Source: Thermoflexus hugenholtzii
Lineage (GTDB): Bacteria; Chloroflexota; Anaerolineae; Thermoflexales; Thermoflexaceae
Direction: 5' to 3'
Length of the DNA stretch: 64,000 bases
Assembly (NCBI RefSeq): GCF_018771565.1
Contig: NZ_CP076326.1
Coordinates: 744,001 to 808,000 of the forward strand
Part shown: positions 1-8,207 of the stretch, in pieces
Position numbering within the stretch: the stretch's first letter is position 1
How the letters are laid out: each line of letters starts with the position of its first letter
Program-made: the position numbers and the translations under genes
Notes under the pieces: generated by a model
What the model saw: the letters and a program-made list of their open reading frames with translations, nothing else
Database searches by the model: none
Told to the model about the DNA's origin: nothing

Positions 1-1
1 G

Positions 2-769
2 GGAGGGTCACCTCGCTGTCTTGCACGTCAGGTGCTGATGCTGGCTTTAGGGGGGCTCCCGCCGGCCCTCCTCGCCGCCTGGCATAACGCCGTGGTGTTC
101 GGATCCCCCTTCCAGCTCGGCTACGCTTACTCTGCTCTCTGGCAGGATGTCCACCGACAGGGGTTTTTCAGCCTGCGCGGGCCTTCCCTGGAGGCGCTGT
201 GGGGGATTACCTTCAGCCCGTATCGGGGGCTGTTCTTCCGCTCCCCCTTTCTGCTCCTGGGCCTCCCCGGGATATGGCGGATGATCCGGGATCCGGGATG
301 GCGGGCGGAGGGATGGCTGGCGGCGTGGGCGGTCCTCAGTTTCATCGCCTTTAACGCTTCCTCGGTGATGTGGGACGGAGGCTATGCGGTGGGGCCTCGG
401 TATCTGCTCCCGATGGTGCCGTTCCTGGCCCTGGGGGTGGGCTGGATCGCGCCGTCCTGGATGCGGAGCCGCGTCGGTGGCGGGCTGTTCCTGCTCTCCG
501 TGCTCTGGAGCATTGGGATGGTGATGCTGGAGAGCCTGGCCGGCCAGCAGTTCCCCCAGTATCAGCGGTTCCCGCTGGTGGACTACGTCTGGCCCCGCTG
601 GCGGGAGGGGGACCTGGCGCGGAACTGGGGGGTGTTGCTCGGCCTGCGGGGCCTCTCCAGCCTGATCCCGCTGGTTCTCGTCTGGGGGTTCGGCCTCTGG
701 CGGCTGATCCGCCCCGCCGGGCCCGCGCTTCAGACGATGGCGCCAGGGATCCCGGGAGGCTCCCAATGA
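2..769 (+). CDS. C-terminal part of a polytopic membrane protein, probably a GT-C-type glycosyltransferase
   Basis: The frame is open at the left edge, so the true start is outside the window and 255 codons of the C-terminal part are visible. Long hydrophobic segments alternate with short Arg/Trp-rich loops. A GPRYLLP segment near visible codon 130, followed by another membrane span, is common in the C-terminal half of bacterial GT-C glycosyltransferases. The stop codon overlaps the next ATG (ATGA), indicating translational coupling to the membrane proteins that follow. The catalytic N-terminal loop is not visible, so the enzyme class is inferred from neighbours and topology. Confidence 0.6.
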   Translation, partial: GGSPRCLARQVLMLALGGLPPALLAAWHNAVVFGSPFQLGYAYSALWQDVHRQGFFSLRGPSLEALWGITFSPYRGLFFRSPFLLLGLPGIWRMIRDPGWRAEGWLAAWAVLSFIAFNASSVMWDGGYAVGPRYLLPMVPFLALGVGWIAPSWMRSRVGGGLFLLSVLWSIGMVMLESLAGQQFPQYQRFPLVDYVWPRWREGDLARNWGVLLGLRGLSSLIPLVLVWGFGLWRLIRPAGPALQTMAPGIPGGSQ

Positions 770-2295
770 GCTCCACGGCGACCGCGGTGGGGAGAGCGCT
801 TCAGCGGTGGGGGGCGGCAGCCCTCCGGGGAATCGGACGGCCGGAGGGATGGCTGATCCTCCTGGCTGTGGCCAGCCGGTGGCCGCTGCGGGGCCGCTGG
901 CTGTATCACTGGGATTCGGTCAACTTCGCCCTCGCTCTGGACCGCTTCGACGTGGCCCGGGGACAACCGCATGTCCCCGGCTATCCCCTGTATGTGGGCT
1001 TGGGGTGGATCAGCCGCCGGATCTTCGGAGATCCCCAGACGGCTCTGGTCGCCCTCAGCGTCGCGGGCACCGCCATGGCCGCGGTCCTGCTCTATCGGCT
1101 GGGGGAGGAGTGGATCGGGCGTGGGGCCGGGAAATGGGCCGCCCTCTTCTGGCTGAGCAGCCCGCTGGTCTGGTTCTATGGGGAGATCGCGCTCCCCCAC
1201 GCCCTGGACGCCGGATTCGTGCTGCTGGTGGTGTGGCTGGCGGGGCGGTGCGCCCGAGGGGAGCGGTGGCATCTCCCCCTCGCCGTGGCCCTGGCTGCCT
1301 CCTCGGGGCTTCGACCGCAGAACCTGCTTTTCCTCGGCCCGATCTTCCTCTGGGGGCTCCAGAGCCAGCGATGGCGGGCGCGGGCGGAGGCGCTGATCAG
1401 CCTGGGCGGGTTGACCTTGCTGTGGCTGATCCCTCTGCTGGCGCTCAGCGGAGGGCCCGGGCGTTACCTGGAGATCTCGCGGGCATACAATGCCCACTTC
1501 TGGTCCTCCACGCTGGTCTTCGGGCCCGCAGGCCTTTCCGCGCTCCAGCGGAACCTGGGCAAGCTGGCCGCTTACACCGCCTATGGGGTTGCCGGAGCCG
1601 GTTTGCCCCTGATCGGGGGGCTTCCTGCCCTTCTCACACTGTTCCGGCGGCTCCCCCAACGATGGCTGGCTGCAGTGGGATGGGGGCTCTGGGTGGCGCC
1701 TGCCCTGATGTTCTACACGTTCATCCACATGGGGCAACAGGGATTGGTGCTGGTGTTCCTCCCCGCATTGCTTCTCCTGGCCGCGGCCCTCGCTGCGCGG
1801 GACGGGCGGAGGGGGTGGAGGCTCGGCCTCGCCGGCCTGGCCCTCAATGTCGTCCTGTTCCTGGCCGCCCCCGAGCGCCCCCTGGGCCCGGAGGGGATCC
1901 GATTGCTCAATTTCTCGACGCTGCGCCGCCATGATGCGACCATGGCGGGCCGGTTCGCCCTCCTGCGCGCGGAGTTCCCACCGGACCGAACCCTGATCGT
2001 GGCCTCTCAGTGGCGGTTCTTCGACTTCTATGCGCCGGAATATCCGGTGCTCCCCTTCGGGCTGGAGGATCCGGCCGAGCGCCCCCGGGAGGAGCGCGTC
2101 TGGGTGCGGTTGGAATCCGAGGGGACAGGGTTCATCGTCCTCTTCGAGCCGGAGCTGACGCGCTGGGTCCTTCCGGGATCCCGGCCCTGGCGGTGGTGGG
2201 CATATGACGGCGTGGAGCTGCCGGGCTGGGCGTGGACCCCGGGGGACCGCTGGGTCTACGGACCCGGGGGGTTCGGGCTGTTCCGGGGACCCTGA
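766..2295 (+). CDS. Polytopic membrane protein, probable GT-C/PMT-like glycosyltransferase
   Basis: A 509-residue protein with about ten hydrophobic segments. The first extracytoplasmic loop after the first span holds HWDSVNFA and PGYPLY, resembling the acidic first loop of GT-C enzymes that use lipid-linked sugars. A GEIALPHALD segment follows in the middle. The ATG at 766 was chosen because it overlaps the previous stop as ATGA; the frame stays open further upstream only as an overlap with gene one. A soluble C-terminal tail of about 120 residues follows the last span. A substrate cannot be read from sequence. It could also be a flippase-like protein, but the neighbourhood favours glycosyl transfer. 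Confidence 0.6.
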   Translation: MSSTATAVGRALQRWGAAALRGIGRPEGWLILLAVASRWPLRGRWLYHWDSVNFALALDRFDVARGQPHVPGYPLYVGLGWISRRIFGDPQTALVALSVAGTAMAAVLLYRLGEEWIGRGAGKWAALFWLSSPLVWFYGEIALPHALDAGFVLLVVWLAGRCARGERWHLPLAVALAASSGLRPQNLLFLGPIFLWGLQSQRWRARAEALISLGGLTLLWLIPLLALSGGPGRYLEISRAYNAHFWSSTLVFGPAGLSALQRNLGKLAAYTAYGVAGAGLPLIGGLPALLTLFRRLPQRWLAAVGWGLWVAPALMFYTFIHMGQQGLVLVFLPALLLLAAALAARDGRRGWRLGLAGLALNVVLFLAAPERPLGPEGIRLLNFSTLRRHDATMAGRFALLRAEFPPDRTLIVASQWRFFDFYAPEYPVLPFGLEDPAERPREERVWVRLESEGTGFIVLFEPELTRWVLPGSRPWRWWAYDGVELPGWAWTPGDRWVYGPGGFGLFRGP

Positions 2296-2309
2296 GGAGA
2301 TCTCATCGG

Positions 2310-3968
2310 ATGGAGATGCAAATGATCGATGGAATTCGATGGTTGGCCAGGAAGCATCGATGGGGGCTGGAGCTGGGGCTGTGGGCGGTCGGGATCGGTC
2401 TGGTCTCCAGCCTCCCTTACGTCGCCGGTTACCTCGCCGTCGGCCCGGAGCGGCGCTTTATGGGATTCGCCTTTAACGTGAGCGATCACGTGCAGTATTT
2501 CGCGTGGTGGCGGGCCTTTCAGCAGGGTTTCCTGGCGCCCAACCTGCTGACTCCCGAGCCCACGCCGGCGACCTATTTCAATCTGCTCTGGTGGCTCCTG
2601 GCCCACGTCTCCCGGATCACCGGGCTGGGTTACGAGGCCATATATCAGATATTGCGCGCCCTCTCGATCTGGCTGGCCGTGGCCGTCCTGGGCCTTCTCT
2701 ACCGCCGGGTGGCTCCCACGGTCTCGCAAGCCCGGGCGATGCTGGCCATGGCCGTGCTGGGGAGCGGTTTCGCCTGGTTGCACCCGGTGGTGAAGCGTCT
2801 GCAGGGATGGCTTCCGTTCCCCTCCCTGATGGCCCCTTATGTTCCCTCCATCGCGGAGCCCAACACGTTCTTTTCGGCCATCGCCTATCCCCATTTCCTG
2901 CTGGCGCTGGCCTCCATCGCTGCCATCCTCCTGCTGGCCTTCGAGGGGATGACGGGCGGCCGCTGGCGGGCCAGCCTGGGAGCCGGCTTGCTCGCCCTCT
3001 CCCTCAGCCTGCATCACACCTATGACCTGCTCACCGTCGGGGCGGTCCTCGGGGGGTGGCTCCTGTGGCGGCTGATGACGCGCCGCTCGCTCCCATGGAC
3101 GGAGGGCGCTCACGCGGCGCTGGTGCTGGGGATGGCGGCTCCGGGGGCGCTTTACATGGCCTGGCTGACCCGCCAGGATCCCACGTGGCGGGAGGTGCTG
3201 GCCCAGTTCGTCAACGCCGGGGTGTTCACGCCGCCCCCGCTGCAGCTCCTCCTGCTCCTGGGCCTTCCCTTCCTGCTGGCCCTCGTCGGTCTGGGGGATC
3301 CCCGGCGCTGGCGGGCCTGGACGCCTGTGGAGGCGTGGATGGGGGTGTGGTTCCTGGTCCATCTCCCCCTCGCTTATCTACCCCTGAGCTTTCAGATCCA
3401 TCTCCTGAACGGATGGCAGGTTCCCATCGCCTACTGGGCCGTGCGCGGGGTGGAGCGCATCGTCCGGCGGCGGCCCGCGCTGACTTTCTCCCGGGGGATG
3501 CGATGGGCGTTGATCCTCTCTCTTCCGGCGAACCTCTATCTGCTGGGATGGCGCATCCTGGACTTGAGCCGGGGGCAGCCTCCTTACAGCCTGCATCGGG
3601 ATGAAGTGGCCGCGCTGGATTGGGTGGCCGCGCATGGCTGTGCGGACGGAGTGGTCATGGCCCCCGAGCCGGTGGGGGCTTTCGTCCCCATGTGGACCGG
3701 CTGCCGGGCCTTTCTCGCTCACTGGACCGGGACGCTGCGGTTTTTCGAGCGCCGGGAGCAGGTTCGCGCTTTCTACAGCCCGGCGATGGGAGAGCCCGCG
3801 CGCCGGGCGCTGATCGAGCGCTATGGGATCACTCGGGTGATCGTAGGGGCGGATGGAGCTTCGCTGGAGGGGATCCCGTGGCTGATCCCCGTGTTCCAGC
3901 GCCCGCGTGCCGCAGTCTTTGTGGTTCAGATGGCCCGTGAAGGCGCAAGCCCGGGGGGAGCGCCATGA
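2310..3968 (+). CDS. Polytopic membrane protein of unknown function, GT-C-like
   Basis: A 552-residue protein with roughly ten membrane spans. The start at 2310 is supported by AGGAGA nine bases upstream, just after the previous stop; ATG codons at 2316 and 2322 are alternatives. After the first span a loop with SDHVQYFAWW gives the Asp/Trp-rich first periplasmic loop often seen in GT-C proteins. An SLHHTYD motif lies in the central part and a short Cys-containing soluble segment near the C-terminus. It is coupled to the next gene by an ATGA overlap at 3965-3968. I do not recognise a specific family; a glycan-related role is inferred from position. Confidence 0.55.
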   Translation: MEMQMIDGIRWLARKHRWGLELGLWAVGIGLVSSLPYVAGYLAVGPERRFMGFAFNVSDHVQYFAWWRAFQQGFLAPNLLTPEPTPATYFNLLWWLLAHVSRITGLGYEAIYQILRALSIWLAVAVLGLLYRRVAPTVSQARAMLAMAVLGSGFAWLHPVVKRLQGWLPFPSLMAPYVPSIAEPNTFFSAIAYPHFLLALASIAAILLLAFEGMTGGRWRASLGAGLLALSLSLHHTYDLLTVGAVLGGWLLWRLMTRRSLPWTEGAHAALVLGMAAPGALYMAWLTRQDPTWREVLAQFVNAGVFTPPPLQLLLLLGLPFLLALVGLGDPRRWRAWTPVEAWMGVWFLVHLPLAYLPLSFQIHLLNGWQVPIAYWAVRGVERIVRRRPALTFSRGMRWALILSLPANLYLLGWRILDLSRGQPPYSLHRDEVAALDWVAAHGCADGVVMAPEPVGAFVPMWTGCRAFLAHWTGTLRFFERREQVRAFYSPAMGEPARRALIERYGITRVIVGADGASLEGIPWLIPVFQRPRAAVFVVQMAREGASPGGAP

Positions 3969-5458
3969 GCCGGCTCGCGCGTGTGCTCCTGGTGGTCATG
4001 GGCGGGATCGGGTTAAGCGCCCTGGCCTTCTATCGGTTAGCGCTCTATCCTCCGACCTGGTTCGACGAGGGCTCTCACCTGCATGTGCCCAAAGCGCTGG
4101 TCCGCTGGGGGGTATACGCCGATTACAGCAGCGAGGGCTTCCGGTTCTCGGGGCCGATCCTGGGGGTCGGGCCCACCGTGCTGTTGCCGATCGCCGGCGC
4201 CTTCCAGGTGTTCGGGGTGGATCTGTGGCCGGCGCGCTGGGTGATGACCGGTTACCTGTTGCTCACGGCCAGCCTGTTCTTCGCCATGGCGCGCCGCTGG
4301 GTTCCGGGATCCGGGGCGGCCTTCGCCACCTTGTGGTTCGTGTTCACGCGGAGCCTGGACACCGTGGCCTACGGGCGTCAGGTGCTGGGGGAGGTGCCGG
4401 CGATGGCCTTCCTGGCCCTGGGGCTGATCGGCTGGGCGCGGATGGCCCGGGACCGGCGGGGTGGGATCCTCCTGGCGGGGATCGGATTCGGGCTGGCCCT
4501 GATCACCAAGAACCAGTGGGGCATCTTCCTCATCCCCGGCCTGCTGGCGATGGCGATCTTGGGGAAGGCGTTCTATCGGGAGCGGACCTGGGCGGGGAAT
4601 CTGGCGATCGCGGGGCTGGCGCTGGGGTTCTGGGGGGTCTGGCAGGGGATCCTGTGGGGTCTCCTGAACCCGGATCCGGTGCGGAGCCTGACGGAGCTGC
4701 GGACCATCGCCGGCGGGAGCGTGATGGTGTTCCCCTCGCCGCGCATGGGAGCGACCGCCCGCAGCCTGCTCACTGTCTTCGACGGAGCCTTCCTCCCCCT
4801 CCTCCTGTATGTGGCGGCGCGGAGCGCCCGGCGGACGCCGGAGGGGTATCGCTGGGGGATGATCGGGATCCTGGCCGCCCTCAACATCGGATGGCTGGTG
4901 ACGGCCTCGAACGGCTGGCTGCGCTACGCTTACCCGGGCCTGGCGCTCCTGAGCCTGGGGGCCGGCGGCATGCTGGAGGACCTCCGGAGGCAGGCAAAGA
5001 AGTCGTGGGGCCTTTCCGCGGCCCTGACCGCCTGGCTGGCGGTTCTGCTGCTCGGCTCCGCCGGGGTGGTGGCGGCGCGGGTGGCCCGGGGCGGTGACGG
5101 CTCGGCCTTCGAGATGGCCCGCTATCTACGCGCCCATATCCCGGAGGCGGCGCGGATCGAGACGTGGGAGCCGGAGATGATGGTCCTCACGGATCATCGC
5201 TACCATCAGCCCCCTCAGCCCCTGCTGGATGTCGCCTCCCGCTTTATCTGGTTCGGTGGCCCGCCGCCCTCGGCCGTCTATCGATGGGAGGCCAGTGATC
5301 CGGACTATGTGCTGGTGGGGGCGTTCGGGCGGTGGGTGCAGCTGTATCGGGAGGTAGAGGAAAGCTGTCCGCCGATCGCCTCTTTCGGCCCTTATCGCCT
5401 GTATGCGCCCCGGGAGTGCACGATGCTTCGATCCGGAGAAGGGAGCGTGCAGCCATGA
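3965..5458 (+). CDS. Glycosyltransferase family 39-like (PMT-type) membrane protein
   Basis: A 497-residue polytopic protein. The N-terminal span is followed by WFDEG at residues 32-36, the acidic pair that in PMT/ArnT-type (GT39/GT83) enzymes sits in the first extracytoplasmic loop and is catalytic. At least eight further hydrophobic stretches follow, then a soluble tail of about 100 residues with several Tyr and Trp. Enzymes of this type move a sugar from a polyprenyl phosphate carrier to a protein or lipid on the outer face of the membrane. It overlaps both neighbours by start/stop overlap, so genes from 1 to about 7 kb look like one transcription unit. Confidence 0.7.
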   Translation: MSRLARVLLVVMGGIGLSALAFYRLALYPPTWFDEGSHLHVPKALVRWGVYADYSSEGFRFSGPILGVGPTVLLPIAGAFQVFGVDLWPARWVMTGYLLLTASLFFAMARRWVPGSGAAFATLWFVFTRSLDTVAYGRQVLGEVPAMAFLALGLIGWARMARDRRGGILLAGIGFGLALITKNQWGIFLIPGLLAMAILGKAFYRERTWAGNLAIAGLALGFWGVWQGILWGLLNPDPVRSLTELRTIAGGSVMVFPSPRMGATARSLLTVFDGAFLPLLLYVAARSARRTPEGYRWGMIGILAALNIGWLVTASNGWLRYAYPGLALLSLGAGGMLEDLRRQAKKSWGLSAALTAWLAVLLLGSAGVVAARVARGGDGSAFEMARYLRAHIPEAARIETWEPEMMVLTDHRYHQPPQPLLDVASRFIWFGGPPPSAVYRWEASDPDYVLVGAFGRWVQLYREVEESCPPIASFGPYRLYAPRECTMLRSGEGSVQP

Positions 5459-6978
5459 AGAGCTGGAAGCTTCGATCCGGGTGGATCGCTCTGCTTGCCG
5501 GGCTGTTCCTGGCTCTGGGGACCGGAAGGTTCGCTCCCGCCTTCGGACAGGGCGAGGCGGTCCGGTGGGAGAAGCCGGTGCGGCTTTCGGATCCGAACTG
5601 GATGGCCTGGTTCCCCGATGTGGTCGCGGATGACGCGGGGAACGTCATCGTGGTCTGGGCCGGAGGGACACGCCGTGGGCAAACGGCCTTCGATGCATTG
5701 ATGCTGACCCGGTGGCAAGGAAGCGCGTGGTCCACTCCGGTGGATGTTCAGGCCGTTCCGATCGTGAACAACGAAAGCTATGCGGTCCGCAATTCCATCA
5801 CGCTGGATCGATATGGGGATGTGCTGGCGACCTTCCGGGTGCCGATAATTTTGTATTTCTCGAAGGCCCCGATGGCTCAAGCGACCTCAGCGCAAGCCTG
5901 GGCCTCGCCCCGGCGGCTCAGCGGATCTGGCGTGGCCTATTACAACGAGCTGGGAGTGGATTCGGAGGGCCGGATCCATGTGGTCTGGTCGGAGATCGTA
6001 ACCGCTCCTTCCTGCGAAGGATGCGCGGATATTTTTTACCGGTTCTCCGACGATGATGGGGAAACCTGGTCATCCCCGGTGAACCTCGCGCGATCTCCGG
6101 GACATGATTCCCTGAAGCCTCATCTCTGGATCGGCAAGGGGGGCTGGCTGTATGTGACATGGCAGGAGAGCGAGGGCCTCTTCGTAGGCGGCGGGAAGCC
6201 CGCCGGCGTCCGCCTGGCCCGTTCGCCGGATCGAGGCCGCACCTGGAGGGAACCGGTGTGGATCACGGCCACTGTGGGCACCCCTCAGCAGGCGGTGATC
6301 GGGGAGGATGGACAGGGGACGCTCCTCCTGGTCTGGCGGGTGGCAGAGGGACCCGGCGTCTATTTTCAACGCTCCCGCGATCATGGGGAGACCTGGACCT
6401 CGCCGACCCTGCTTCCCGGCTTCCAGGCCCGGCCCTGGACTCAGATCCCGTATGATGACTACGACATCGCTGCGGACAGCCTGGGCCGGTTGCATTTCGC
6501 GGGCGTGGGGGCGGTGGGGGCGGAGGGCCAGCTGGGGGTCTGGCATCTGATGTGGGATGGGACCACCTGGCAGGGCCCCTTCCTGGTCTCCACAGGGCGG
6601 AATTTCCCGGAATGGACCCGGCTGGCGGTTTCGGAGGGTCGCCGGTTGCACCTGGTATGGTTCGAACGGGACCCGGAGAATATGTATAACTCGGACGCGG
6701 CCCGCTATACAGTCTGGTATAGCACGGCCCTGACGGATGCCCCACCGGTTCGGCGCACGCCGGTGCCCACTCCTACCCCGACGCCCTCGCTCCCGATGCC
6801 CTCCGGAGGGCGGGTGCTTCCGACCCCCACCCCCTTTGTCCCGCGGACGATGGATCCGAACCTGCCGGCGGGTCAGCCCCGGCCGGACTCCGAGGCGCTG
6901 CGCCTGATCGTTCTGATGGGCGGAGGAGTGATCGGGTTGAGCGCCATCGGCGGATGGGCGTTACGGCGGCGCTCATAG
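5455..6978 (+). CDS. Secreted, membrane-anchored sialidase-fold (BNR/Asp-box) protein
   Basis: A 507-residue protein. An N-terminal signal peptide (basic start, hydrophobic core, cleavage likely near AFGQ, residue 31) leads into a beta-propeller with three clear Asp-boxes: SDDDGETW (about residue 197), SPDRGRTW (256) and SRDHGETW (306). A Thr-Pro linker (TPTPTP, near 440) is followed by one C-terminal membrane span and an RRRS tail, so the propeller is displayed outside the cell and anchored at its end. The ATG at 5455 overlaps the preceding stop. Sialidase catalytic residues cannot be confirmed, so it may bind rather than cleave glycans. Confidence 0.7.
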   Translation: MKSWKLRSGWIALLAGLFLALGTGRFAPAFGQGEAVRWEKPVRLSDPNWMAWFPDVVADDAGNVIVVWAGGTRRGQTAFDALMLTRWQGSAWSTPVDVQAVPIVNNESYAVRNSITLDRYGDVLATFRVPIILYFSKAPMAQATSAQAWASPRRLSGSGVAYYNELGVDSEGRIHVVWSEIVTAPSCEGCADIFYRFSDDDGETWSSPVNLARSPGHDSLKPHLWIGKGGWLYVTWQESEGLFVGGGKPAGVRLARSPDRGRTWREPVWITATVGTPQQAVIGEDGQGTLLLVWRVAEGPGVYFQRSRDHGETWTSPTLLPGFQARPWTQIPYDDYDIAADSLGRLHFAGVGAVGAEGQLGVWHLMWDGTTWQGPFLVSTGRNFPEWTRLAVSEGRRLHLVWFERDPENMYNSDAARYTVWYSTALTDAPPVRRTPVPTPTPTPSLPMPSGGRVLPTPTPFVPRTMDPNLPAGQPRPDSEALRLIVLMGGGVIGLSAIGGWALRRRS

Positions 6979-7002
6979 CCCTTTCGTTAAAGGAGAGAGC
7001 CC

Positions 7003-8187
7003 GTGCGGATCCTGATGCTCACACAGGTGCTGCCCTATCCGCTGGCCAGCGGGCCGCAGATCAAGACGCATTACACCCTGCGTTATCTGGCCCGACATCA
7101 TCGCATCACCCTGGTCTCCTTTGTCCGCTCCGACGGAGAGGCCCGGTCCGCTGAGGCGTTGCGCCCCTATTGCGAGGCGATCCACACGGTTCTCCTCCCC
7201 CGCTCCGGATTTCGGGATGGGATCGCCCTCTTGCGGGCGATGGTCACCGGCGAGCCCTTCGTGATCGCCCGGGATCACCGGCCTGCTCTCTACCGCTTGC
7301 TGGAACAATTGGACATGGCCGGATCCTTCGACGCGGTCCACGCGGATCAGCTCAACATGGCGCCCTATGCGCTTCCGGTGCGGGCGCGGCGGGTGCTGGA
7401 TGCCCACAACGCGGTCTGGCAGATTGCGGAGCGGCTGGCCCGGGCGATGCCGCCGGGACCCTTGCGGTTCCTCGCGGCCCAGGAGGCCCAGCGCCTGAGG
7501 CGGTATGAGGGGAGGATCTGTCGGGCCTTCGATCACGTGGTTGCCGTGAGCGAAAGCGACCGGGCGGCGCTGGAGGAGGCAGCAGGTGGGAAGCTGCCGA
7601 TCCTTGTGGTCCCCATCGCCCTGGATCCTGAGGATTTCCCTCCCATCCCCCGGGAGCCCGGGGCGATGGGGGTGTTGCATATCGGGGGGCTGCACTGGCC
7701 GCCGAACGCGGAGGGGATCCGGTGGTTTCTGCGGGAGGTATGGGGGCGGGTGCGGGCGGCGGTGCCGGAGGCCCGGCTGTTTCTGGTGGGGGCCCGCCCT
7801 CCCGCGGATCTGCAGGCGTGGGCGACCCGGGATCCCTCGGTGGTTGTGTCGGGCTTTGTGGCCGATCCCACCCCCTACTGGCGGCAGAGCGCGGTGGTGA
7901 TCGTCCCGCTCCACGCGGGCAGTGGCATCCGGGTTAAGATCCTGGAGGCGTGGTCCCGGGGAATGCCGGTGGTGAGCACCGCCATCGGCTGTGAGGGGCT
8001 GAGGGCTCACCATGGGGAAAACATCTGGATCGCGGACGATCCAGAGGGCTTCGCCCGGGCGGTGATCGCCATGCTCCAGGACCCCGGGGAGGCGCGTCGG
8101 ATCGGGGAGGCCGGCCGGGAGACCGTCCGGGCGTTTTATGACTATCGGGTGGCCTATCGTCCCCTGGACGCGGTTTACCCGCCTTGA
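7003..8187 (+). CDS. Glycosyltransferase family 4 protein
   Basis: A 394-residue cytoplasmic glycosyltransferase with the two-Rossmann GT-B layout. The N-terminus has PYPLASGPQIKTHY, a donor/acceptor loop common in GT4 enzymes of exopolysaccharide clusters. The C-terminal half has GSGIRVKILEAWSRGMPVV followed by GCEGL, the usual nucleotide-sugar binding region. The start is GTG at 7003, supported by AAAGGAGAG eight bases upstream. It lies 24 bp after the propeller gene on the same strand, so it probably belongs to the same surface-glycan unit. Donor and acceptor are unknown. Confidence 0.85.
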   Translation: MRILMLTQVLPYPLASGPQIKTHYTLRYLARHHRITLVSFVRSDGEARSAEALRPYCEAIHTVLLPRSGFRDGIALLRAMVTGEPFVIARDHRPALYRLLEQLDMAGSFDAVHADQLNMAPYALPVRARRVLDAHNAVWQIAERLARAMPPGPLRFLAAQEAQRLRRYEGRICRAFDHVVAVSESDRAALEEAAGGKLPILVVPIALDPEDFPPIPREPGAMGVLHIGGLHWPPNAEGIRWFLREVWGRVRAAVPEARLFLVGARPPADLQAWATRDPSVVVSGFVADPTPYWRQSAVVIVPLHAGSGIRVKILEAWSRGMPVVSTAIGCEGLRAHHGENIWIADDPEGFARAVIAMLQDPGEARRIGEAGRETVRAFYDYRVAYRPLDAVYPP

Positions 8188-8207
8188 TGGGGTCTTCCCT
8201 CGATCCG

